This document shows positions 50,755 through 57,785 of a DNA stretch of 64,000 nt, piece by piece; the first letter of the stretch is position 1, and each line of letters opens with the position of its first letter. Made by a program: the position numbers and the translations under genes. The notes beneath the pieces were generated by a model. It searched no databases and was not told the origin of the DNA. It saw nothing but the letters and a program-made list of their open reading frames with translations. This DNA comes from Sedimentisphaerales bacterium (GTDB taxonomy: Bacteria > Planctomycetota > Phycisphaerae > Sedimentisphaerales > Anaerohalosphaeraceae). The stretch lies in contig JAFGPC010000122.1 in NCBI GenBank assembly GCA_016926155.1, positions 1 to 64,000 of the forward strand. The letters run 5' to 3'.

Positions 50755-51095
50755 GTCGATGAGTAAAGTCCGGGGGACCCCGCCGAAGTGCCAGAAGGCA
50801 TTCTCTAAACAACGAATGAAAGTGTCGGTGTTTTGGTGATACACCGCTTCACTATACCCCTTCCGGGAGAAACTCAGAACCATCCGAAATACGTGAGGAC
50901 GCTTTCGTTTCCCATCGGACCTGACCACGGGGGCACCGGCGCCGAAATCGATCTGCGCCTCCTGGCCGGGCCTACATTCCATCCGGCGAAATGGGATTGG
51001 CCGATCCTCTCCCAAGCGTTTGACAAAGCGACGGTTGGATTGGATCTTGTGGAATGCTCTTAGTTTGTGATTTCCCAGCCCCGCTTGTAGGAGGA
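50755..51095 (-). mobile_element. IS21-family transposase (IstA) internal fragment
   Basis: About 110 codons match the start of the IstA integrase core: SNRRFVKRLGEDRPIPFRRM, PGQEAQIDFGAGAPV, the KRKRPHVFRMVLSFSRKGYSEAV strand and ENAFWHFGGVPRTLLID, the second catalytic Asp region. The N-terminal helix-turn-helix, the rest of the core and istB are missing. The left end joins a URO-D fragment and the right end joins a lipoprotein gene. No inverted ends or target duplication were seen. It is inert. Confidence 0.75.
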
Positions 51096-52129
51096 TCAAG
51101 GGATATTATTTCAAGCAATAGTTCTTTTGTTGTTTGGGTTATATCTTTATTTGATATACTGTATTCCCCTTTTATGTTTACATCATATTTCAATGTTAAA
51201 TCATAAAATAGCTCATAAGCCGCCGCTTCAGCTAGTCTTTTAGAAGAAATCTCAAATATGGTATCCATTATTTTAGCAAACGTATCATTATCACCGAATG
51301 AGAAATGGCCTCCAATCACAAAACCCAATTCAAGGTCGCCGAATAATCTTACAGCCGCACCTGATAATATTTTCGACTGATCTGCAGCCAAACCGGATAG
51401 GTATCTTATGGCTTTAAGTTCATACTTATCAATCCCTTCTTTGCCGATCTCTACTATTTTGCCTTTTGCTTCAAGTTCTTTGTCGTCTTTTATAAACCTA
51501 TATGCAGTAGACGTTATCTCTTTGGGATTCGTGTAAAACACAGGCACTTTCAAGGTGCCATCAAAAAGAGCTTCAAGAAATATTGCAACTACGGTAGTAA
51601 TAACATCATTTCCAATTTTATTTTTTATTTCAGGACGTTTGTATACAGCACCTTCTCGGTCTATAAAACCTTTGTCGTCAGAATAATAAGCTAATAAATA
51701 ATATTTAATTATTTCCTGCACATCAGAATCTTCCGCATCCTTGGTGAGGCCTGCTCCATAGTGACTTCTTAATAATGTCGTAAATTCTTCGATGTTTTTC
51801 GTTGATATATCTCTAGGCTTTATTTTAGATGAAACTCTTGGAACTGAGAATTCATATGCAGCCGTAATCATTTTAACAATTAGAGGATTCTTAGCCATAG
51901 AAGGAGAAAGTATTTCATTGCCTCCCTTCCCTTTATTACCAATCTCTTCATATGCAATAAGAAGGTTTTTGTATATATTATTATGTTCTGCTCCTGTTTT
52001 TGCTAAAGGTCCATTGAAGTAGGCATTACGATTTAATGTTACAAGGTTATCATTTACTTTTACTGATGATGAACACCCTGTAAGCATAGCAGAAACAATA
52101 AGTATATATGTATATTTGTAAAGTCTCAT
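50972..52129 (-). CDS. AT-rich lipoprotein of unknown function, C-terminus altered by IS fragment
   Basis: A 385-residue protein with a lipoprotein signal (AMLTGCSSS, Cys19), mostly helical and rich in Lys, Ile and Glu. I do not recognise the family. The gene is clearly more A/T-rich than its surroundings, which suggests transfer. The last 40 or so residues (from about SLDPPTSGAGKS) read through the IS21 istA fragment in another frame, so the native C-terminus has been replaced. It stands alone; the integrase pseudogene lies 233 bases upstream. Whether it is still functional is unknown. Confidence 0.6.
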   Translation of the reverse strand: MRLYKYTYILIVSAMLTGCSSSVKVNDNLVTLNRNAYFNGPLAKTGAEHNNIYKNLLIAYEEIGNKGKGGNEILSPSMAKNPLIVKMITAAYEFSVPRVSSKIKPRDISTKNIEEFTTLLRSHYGAGLTKDAEDSDVQEIIKYYLLAYYSDDKGFIDREGAVYKRPEIKNKIGNDVITTVVAIFLEALFDGTLKVPVFYTNPKEITSTAYRFIKDDKELEAKGKIVEIGKEGIDKYELKAIRYLSGLAADQSKILSGAAVRLFGDLELGFVIGGHFSFGDNDTFAKIMDTIFEISSKRLAEAAAYELFYDLTLKYDVNIKGEYSISNKDITQTTKELLLEIISLDPPTSGAGKSQTKSIPQDPIQPSLCQTLGRGSANPISPDGM

Positions 52130-52362
52130 GACACAACTCCTTTTCCAAATCGATCCCTGTTTTATGGAATGGTTAGTTACTTGAGGAAAGAAGCAATTTA
52201 ATAAGTGTCATGGAAACGAAGAAGAATACTTGTAGGTATTCATTGCGCCCATTTAAACCTCAATGACCCCTTGTTATGAGTTAATGAGTATTCTTCGATT
52301 GTTAATATGTCAATAGGTTTTCTTACTTTTTTCTATATAACATATAGGGTTTTCAGTGGATT

Positions 52363-53537
52363 TTATCCCCTCTTTCTTGCCACTTCTACCGCCCTGCTGA
52401 GGTCCTGCTCGGCGTAGATCTCCGTGGTCTGGATGCGCTTCTGGCCCAGGACGGCCTTTGCGGTTTCAAGATCATACTCCTTGCGTATCCGCGTGGCGGC
52501 GGCATGACGTAACTGGTGGGGTGTCCAGTGAGGGACAAGGACGGGCTTCTCAACTCCTTGCTCTTTGGCCTTCTTGCGGATGTCCCGGTTGGCGGCGTTG
52601 ACGGCGTACTGAATAGCCCGGCGGTAACTGTCCTTATTGAAGTGCGGTTCGTGCCGTTTGTGGAAGTTATGACCTCGCTGCCCTTGAGATTCTTCCGGCT
52701 TAAAACAATACTCCTTTGCCGGCCGCAGGAGAAACGGCCTGAGTACTTCCTGAGCCTGAGGACCGAGAGGAACAACACGCTCGTAATCTTCCAAGTGACG
52801 GCCTTTGTGTTCAGAAGGCCGGTAGATCCAGATGGAATCGGAACGATCAATATCACAGGGACGCATAATGCATACCTCGGTACTCCGCATACCGGTGAGC
52901 CAGTGGATACGTACCATGGCTCGCAGAGTATCGCTCAGATACGGCAGGACAGCCTCTACCGTCTCCTCTGAGACCGGAGTCACCTTACGGGACTCTTGGC
53001 CTGGGACCGCCCTCTTTTCAAGCCCTCGAGCGTGGAGAGACGCTGGAAGACGTGAGACGGTACGATCTCCTTGGATACACCCCATTTGAACATACGCTTG
53101 ATCATGCCTACCCTCTGATTGATTGTGGTCCGGCAAAGACCTTTGTCAATCATCCCGGACCGAAGTTGGTCCAGTAATACCGGCCCAAAGTCTTCGATAG
53201 GCATATCTCCATGCTCTTCCGTTAAAAAGTCCAGGGCGTACTTGATATTGAACGATTCGTTTGTATGGGAGTAGTAGTCCCTTGCAAAGGAAAGGTACAT
53301 GTCGCATAGTTCCGCAATCGAACCGGGAATATAGACTGCCCTGCTTTTGTTCAGGTGCTGCAGTAAGATCTCCTTGGCCACCTCAACGGCAACGTGATAA
53401 TCCTTTGTGGCGTATTTAGCGCCTGCTGGTTTGAGAGGAATGGATTTCCTTTTTGTCTCCCCCGGTAAGGTGACATTCCACCAGTAACGATCCCGGTTTA
53501 AGTAGATGCTTCCCGATACAGAATTTTTTCCTGACAT
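52363..53537 (-). pseudogene. Tyrosine recombinase (integrase), frameshifted
   Basis: Two frames together make one integrase of about 390 residues. The first (53537 to 52980) has the N-terminal beta region and the SAM-like core-binding domain (FNIKYALDFLTEEHGDMPIEDF, TTINQRVGMIKRMFKWGVSKEIVP). The second, readable from about 53000 to 52363, has the catalytic domain: Arg in LTGMRSTEVC, Lys in EHKGRHLE, HQLRHAAATRI and Tyr in TTEIYAEQ. The frames meet near 52990, where GCCAAGAGTCCC lacks one base, probably a G. The ribosome binding site GGAGGG is intact. It lies next to a tRNA-Pro fragment, the probable attachment site. The element it moved is presumably stuck. Confidence 0.85.
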
Positions 53538-53553
53538 AATCGGCCCTCCAAAA

Positions 53554-53591
53554 AAAATACTACACTAAAACGGCATAAAGTGTAGTATTTT
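53554..53591 (-). promoter_or_regulatory. 13-base perfect inverted repeat upstream of the integrase
   Basis: AAAATACTACACT (53554-53566) and AGTGTAGTATTTT (53579-53591) are perfect complements around a 12-base loop, followed on the minus strand by a run of eight T and then the integrase ribosome binding site. It could be an operator, an arm-type recombinase site or an attenuator. Confidence 0.45.
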
Positions 53592-53620
53592 CAATTCCGG
53601 ATGTCAAGGGTACAATAAAA

Positions 53621-53652
53621 AAGGCTCGTAAGTCTTTATTCTTACGAGCCTT
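53621..53652 (-). terminator. Rho-independent terminator behind the tRNA-Pro fragment
   Basis: A perfect 12-base stem, AAGGCTCGTAAG (53621-53632) with CTTACGAGCCTT (53641-53652), has an 8-base loop and, on the minus strand, a T tail running into TTTTTTATTG. It lies 6 bases after the tRNA 3' end and looks like the tRNA gene's own terminator. Confidence 0.85.
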
Positions 53653-53658
53653 ATGAAT

Positions 53659-53700
53659 TCGGGGCGACAGGACTTGAACCTGCGACCTCTTGACCCCCAG
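53659..53700 (-). repeat. 3' half of tRNA-Pro(GGG): probable integration (att) site
   Basis: Read on the minus strand the 42 bases give anticodon loop CTGGGGG (anticodon GGG), the 3' anticodon strand TCAAG, variable AGGTC, T arm GCAGG-TTCAAGT-CCTGT, acceptor strand CGCCCCG and discriminator A. CCA is not encoded. The 5' half is absent: where CTTGA and the D arm should be, the sequence is unrelated. Tyrosine recombinases commonly cross over between the anticodon loop and the 3' end of a tRNA gene, so this is a displaced or broken attachment site. The matching partner is not in the window. Confidence 0.75.
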
Positions 53701-53846
53701 TTATTTTCCTGCATTTTGTAAGTACTTGCAGATTAACACGTTACATTATAAGTCTAATTCAGGCAAAGAGTTACAAATCCAACCAAATCCAGCGTTTTCC
53801 ACCCCTGTTCAGATTTGAGACCGCGTTGTTACACGCCGCGCTACAT

Positions 53847-53957
53847 TCACTGACTCCCTGATATGTGTTTGGCCACCCAGAAACGGTCGGCAAATTCAAG
53901 CAGTCCCTAACAGGCGAAGAACTGGCCGGGATTGGCCACGTCCACCAGCACACTATC
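53847..53957 (-). pseudogene. Short remnant resembling a CRISPR type I-G Csb3-like protein N-terminus
   Basis: Directly after the stop of the neighbouring lipoprotein gene, the minus-strand frame reads VLVDVANPGQFFAC, a TAG stop at 53907, then GLLEFADRFWVAKHI and a second stop. Ignoring the stop, this resembles a NPGQFFACCGLLELADRLW-type stretch that I associate with Csb3-type proteins of type I-U/I-G CRISPR systems. No other cas gene or repeat array is in the window. The match rests on memory of the motif and needs a search; the fragment is too short to be sure. Confidence 0.4.
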
Positions 53958-54929
53958 CTATTGCTCCTTGGCTTCGATTATCAGCTTTTCCCAGATCTCG
54001 ATGTCTGCTTGTTGAGGGGGGCGGGAGAGCGTGTAGTAAGCGGTTGCATTCATGACACCTTCGCGGCTGATCCGCGACGGCAAACCGGCACTCTCGCCTG
54101 TCTCCACCGTAATATGCCCTTTGACTGAATCATAGGTGCAGTTACGGAGATAGCCCAGAAGTCCTTTGGGCTTGACATGCGGATGATGCAAGACGGGCAG
54201 GGAGTTTTTAGCAGGACCTTGGTTCAATGTCTCATGACCTGTCACAGCCAACATTCCCTCGCCATTAGTTTCGCCTAGCCATTCCGTATTCACAGATGGC
54301 GCTTCACCATGCAGTACCGACGGAAGTTGACGTTCACAATTCCACGCTTCCTGGTTTGCCAGTTTCTGCAAGGCGGCATTCGCTCTAAAGAGCAACTCTT
54401 GGATCGACCATAGATCGAGAAGGAAATTGTGCTCCTTGATTTTTAGCTGTCCACAGTCATTGCCCTGGGGGCATGATTCACACCCACGGGCAAGAGCACT
54501 GATCAACTTCAGCAATTCATTGGCTTCTAAGATTCGTCCTGCACTGTCCACAAGTACTTCAAAGGATTTACCCGATAGTTCTATAGCAGCATCAGTCAAG
54601 GATAACTCATGTAGGAAATCCGTTCGCTTTACCGCCACATCCTCAAATGAGAGACGATAACAGAGAGAAGAATCAGAATGTTTTGAACCTATGGGCTGGA
54701 TGAGATAAACAAGAGTGAGATTTTCCATAAGTTTCTGCCCGCCCGAATCTGAACTTGGGTTATCAAACGCAACGCTTACCTCACGCTCCAACGTAGCCTG
54801 CCACCTCACGTACTTCAGTTCCTGCATGTCACCGGACATACTTCTAGACTTCGAGGAACCGCAGCCAGCGAGAATACATCCCGCCACGACAGTGAGGATG
54901 GTGGGCACTAAGGTCTGCGAGCTTCGCAC
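53958..54929 (-). CDS. Lipoprotein of unknown function, RHS/exosortase operon
   Basis: A 323-residue protein with a lipobox (CILAGCGSS, Cys23). The mature domain is mixed alpha/beta. It contains a four-cysteine cluster (CESCPQGNDC) near residue 155 and a repeated theme of short strands. I do not recognise the family. It is the last gene of the minus-strand RHS/exosortase operon, and its start lies 22 bases inside the SDR gene. A structural or accessory role at the outer surface is plausible from the lipid anchor and the neighbours only. Confidence 0.75.
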   Translation of the reverse strand: MRSSQTLVPTILTVVAGCILAGCGSSKSRSMSGDMQELKYVRWQATLEREVSVAFDNPSSDSGGQKLMENLTLVYLIQPIGSKHSDSSLCYRLSFEDVAVKRTDFLHELSLTDAAIELSGKSFEVLVDSAGRILEANELLKLISALARGCESCPQGNDCGQLKIKEHNFLLDLWSIQELLFRANAALQKLANQEAWNCERQLPSVLHGEAPSVNTEWLGETNGEGMLAVTGHETLNQGPAKNSLPVLHHPHVKPKGLLGYLRNCTYDSVKGHITVETGESAGLPSRISREGVMNATAYYTLSRPPQQADIEIWEKLIIEAKEQ

Positions 54930-55963
54930 ATTGCCTCCTCTCTGGAAATTAAAGATAGATTGTCACACAAGAATTCGGTTAGCTTCGCACAGATAGGCAT
55001 TGCCTCGCCGAGTTCCTTCGAAATCCTTTCGTTTGAGTACACGTTGCCTGCGTTGACAAAAGGCAGATACACGTCCAGTAACTTCATAAATTCGCTCTTT
55101 TCACCTGCATTCCTGCGCTTTTGCCACTCTTCACCTGCTATGCACGTAACGGACTTACCATAGAATTGTGCCGCAACATCAATGCATTCTCCACACGTAA
55201 CAGAGGCACCGAGACCTGCGGAAATGTGATAGCAATTATGTTCCTTGTGATGCTTTCTAACCAGTTCAATTATAGCTCTGACTACATAATCAACCGGGAC
55301 TATATCCACCCATGTATCTTCCCGGATTGGCAACACACCAAGTTTAGACGCGACAGGAAAGAACCAAAGTATTTCTCTGGCAAATCGTCTAAGTGGAAGG
55401 TTACGGGAGACAACGATACTGGGGCGTACACATATGACGTCCAGGTTATAAGACCGAATAAGCTGTTCCGTGTTTCGCTTCGAGAGCACGTAACTATTTG
55501 CATAGCCCTGGAGAGCATTGTTTTCAAGCAAGACGGTGTTGCACGGATGAGTGCATACCGAGGCCGTACTCATGTGGAGTATTTCAGGTTTAGACGGCCA
55601 AGTAGACACTTCCTCAAGCAGATTGGTCACACCAACTGGATTAACGTCATATTCTGAGTCTGACTTGTTGAATCTTGTCTCGCCGGCGGTGTGTATTACA
55701 TGATCACATCGGTCAATCAATTGATAGCGAACACGTTTGTCAATGCCTAAGGCTGGTTTCCGGATGTCGCCGCAAACCGCGTGCAGATTTGCACACAATC
55801 TTCTGTCGACATTTTTAATGCGAGATAGAAGGCGTCTCATAGCCATGTGTTGATCGGCTGCGCGAACCAATGCCCACACTACGTATCCGTCCCTCAGTAG
55901 TTCTGCGCATAATTCTCCACCGATGAAGCCGGTTCCGCCTGTCAAAAATACTATGTTGCCCAT
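54908..55963 (-). CDS. Thioester-reductase-like extended SDR (NAD-dependent epimerase/dehydratase family)
   Basis: A 351-residue NAD(P)-binding protein with the extended SDR motif FLTGGTGFIGGELCAELL, DHVIHTAGETRF after strand 4, catalytic Ser and Tyr-Lys in LHMSTASVCTH and YANSYVLSKRNTEQLI, and the downstream VRPSIVVSR. The pattern is closest to the NAD_binding_4 group (acyl-CoA and thioester reductases), although some nucleotide-sugar enzymes look similar. No acyl carrier or adenylation domain is attached. It sits between the exosortase-like gene and a lipoprotein gene, so it may make or modify the molecule to which the sorted protein is attached; this is inference. Confidence 0.75.
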   Translation of the reverse strand: MGNIVFLTGGTGFIGGELCAELLRDGYVVWALVRAADQHMAMRRLLSRIKNVDRRLCANLHAVCGDIRKPALGIDKRVRYQLIDRCDHVIHTAGETRFNKSDSEYDVNPVGVTNLLEEVSTWPSKPEILHMSTASVCTHPCNTVLLENNALQGYANSYVLSKRNTEQLIRSYNLDVICVRPSIVVSRNLPLRRFAREILWFFPVASKLGVLPIREDTWVDIVPVDYVVRAIIELVRKHHKEHNCYHISAGLGASVTCGECIDVAAQFYGKSVTCIAGEEWQKRRNAGEKSEFMKLLDVYLPFVNAGNVYSNERISKELGEAMPICAKLTEFLCDNLSLISREEAMCEARRP

Positions 55964-56013
55964 AAGGTCCTGAAATAGCGGTAATCTTAGCCGATTTGTT
56001 GTCTCGATTGGTC

Positions 56014-56670
56014 CTAATACCGCGGTGTCAGATTTCCTTTATCCACTGTCACTCTCACATTCATCCCGGCCCAGATTATAACTAGCAGCGCCAACGTTAA
56101 GTACCACAGTACATAGTCCGGCAGGTCATGACTAACCCACCGATTGTAGCCCCTATTTGTAAGGTTAATACCTACCCATATCCTCGCTATATTCAAGGGA
56201 AACCATACTAGTATAACGAGAATACCTATGACGCAACTTCTCCAGAACCGGCGTGAACAGCTTAGTGCGAAAGGCATAGCGATAAGCAACCAATCCACAT
56301 AAGTGCATTCATCGTTAATAGGGACGACTATATTGTTAGCTAAAATGCGATTCCCCGATACTTCCACCTCGTATCCATTCTCTTGCAGGACAAACATCTC
56401 TGCCCGCATAACCCATTGTATCAAGAAACTCCAGTTACAAGTATAGAATAGTACTGCCCCAAGAAAGACCGCGATAAGAATCAGGTGAGTATTCCGTGGA
56501 AGAATTATTCTGTATGGTCCGATTTTGTAGACACATGAAGTCATGGGCTGAGTTGGTGGCTGAGGTGCAAGGACCGTATTATGATCACATCGAAAGAACA
56601 AGAGCAAATTGTGATAAAGATAAAACATTGCAAAACAAAGGCCTTTTAGATGGCGATCCTTATCTCTCAT
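56014..56670 (-). CDS. Divergent exosortase/archaeosortase-family protein
   Basis: A 218-residue membrane protein with about five hydrophobic segments. It has the three catalytic residues of exosortases and archaeosortases in the right order and spacing: Cys122 in INDECTYVDWLL, Arg163 in FPLNIARIWVG and His181 in WVSHDLPDY. These transpeptidase-like enzymes cut C-terminal sorting tails. It is shorter than PEP-CTERM exosortases of the XrtA type. Its ATG overlaps the stop of the upstream lipoprotein gene (ATGA). The RHS protein two genes upstream ends in a tail of the kind such enzymes process, making it the likely target. Confidence 0.78.
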   Translation of the reverse strand: MRDKDRHLKGLCFAMFYLYHNLLLFFRCDHNTVLAPQPPTQPMTSCVYKIGPYRIILPRNTHLILIAVFLGAVLFYTCNWSFLIQWVMRAEMFVLQENGYEVEVSGNRILANNIVVPINDECTYVDWLLIAMPFALSCSRRFWRSCVIGILVILVWFPLNIARIWVGINLTNRGYNRWVSHDLPDYVLWYLTLALLVIIWAGMNVRVTVDKGNLTPRY

Positions 56671-57785
56671 CTAACAGGTTCAGTAAGCATGTCAACTGCA
56701 AATAAAATATCTGGTCGCTCATCCCTCGTATAATCATAACACAAAATAGTCTTCCAGTCCTCGATCAGGAAGAACGAGTTCGTGTCAGGAAAAAAATTCA
56801 ATAGGTGTGTCTTCGAGCCCAAGTATTTTTCATGCTGGAGAGAAAAATTTTCATCCAAAAGCATTATTTTCTTATCCGATTCAATGGCTATCCAGTCTGT
56901 CAATACAAGAACATTCAAATATGGATCTTTCGTTTCGTAAAGCAAATGATCACCGATAAAGAGACTTGTTCTGTCCTGCACTTTTTCTTGCGCATCTTTG
57001 CGATGCGACGTACTGTAAACGGGTTTCCCGCGAAAACTCCCTTTTAGCCCAATATCAAAGTCTTTCTTTAGGCTGTCGACGATTTTGAACCTTTGGCCAT
57101 CCCATGATACTTTCGCAATTGTATTCTGGCCGATGGTTACGTATAATTCATTATTACTTGACCACATAGGAAAGCCAGACATCTCGATGCCCGTCCCCTC
57201 ACAAGTCTTTCCCCCATCGAACGAAACCGCAAGTACGCCACTATTTAGCAATTGATTTGTTGGCATGATTGCTAAGCCGGCTAAGATTGTTCCATCCGGA
57301 CTCCACCTAAAGCATGATAAAATGTTTGGGTAGCCGTCTTTACTGATTACGGTCGAAACGTTGTCATTTGAAGTGGCATTGAACATGACCAGCCTACCTT
57401 CATCCCGCCTAAACCATCTCCTAGTGCTTCGTTCATAGTAACCACCGCTGTCATCATAGATCTTGGTGAAAGCTGCATAATATAACTGGTTGCCGTGAGC
57501 AGGCCTCCACGCCATATCTCTAATTACCCACTCTTCCAGTTGCTGACAGCTTTTGCGCGAAGAGTCATCACCCAAGAATAGCAAGACGGGTTTCGTTTCT
57601 GAAACGGCAGGCCGATCCCATCCTTTGACTTTTGAACCAACCAGTATGGCCAATATATCACCGTCGGGATTCAAATACGAAAAAGCAGATATACCTGTTT
57701 CAGTATCTGCTTCGTCGTTGCACCCGCTTAGCAATAACAGAACTAACACCAACATCAAATATGTAATGTTGCGTTCAAGTCTCAT
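56667..57785 (-). CDS. Propeller-type lipoprotein, RHS/exosortase operon
   Basis: A 372-residue lipoprotein (LLLLSGCNDE, Cys about 20). The mature part has repeats of a TolB/WD-like propeller: LSCFRWSPDGTILAGLAI, GIEMSGFPMWSSNNELYVTIG, and others with W-S-P-D-G-like turns. I do not know a specific function; propellers of this kind usually hold protein partners. The ATG at 57785 lies 11 bases inside the end of the RHS gene, and its stop overlaps the exosortase-like gene, so all three are translationally linked. A start at 57839 would add 18 residues with no signal character. Confidence 0.72.
   Translation of the reverse strand: MRLERNITYLMLVLVLLLLSGCNDEADTETGISAFSYLNPDGDILAILVGSKVKGWDRPAVSETKPVLLFLGDDSSRKSCQQLEEWVIRDMAWRPAHGNQLYYAAFTKIYDDSGGYYERSTRRWFRRDEGRLVMFNATSNDNVSTVISKDGYPNILSCFRWSPDGTILAGLAIMPTNQLLNSGVLAVSFDGGKTCEGTGIEMSGFPMWSSNNELYVTIGQNTIAKVSWDGQRFKIVDSLKKDFDIGLKGSFRGKPVYSTSHRKDAQEKVQDRTSLFIGDHLLYETKDPYLNVLVLTDWIAIESDKKIMLLDENFSLQHEKYLGSKTHLLNFFPDTNSFFLIEDWKTILCYDYTRDERPDILFAVDMLTEPVR

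Noticed and set aside
53659-53700. Complete tRNA gene
   Set aside because: Only the part from the anticodon loop to the 3' end is present. The D arm and 5' acceptor strand are missing within 100 bases upstream.
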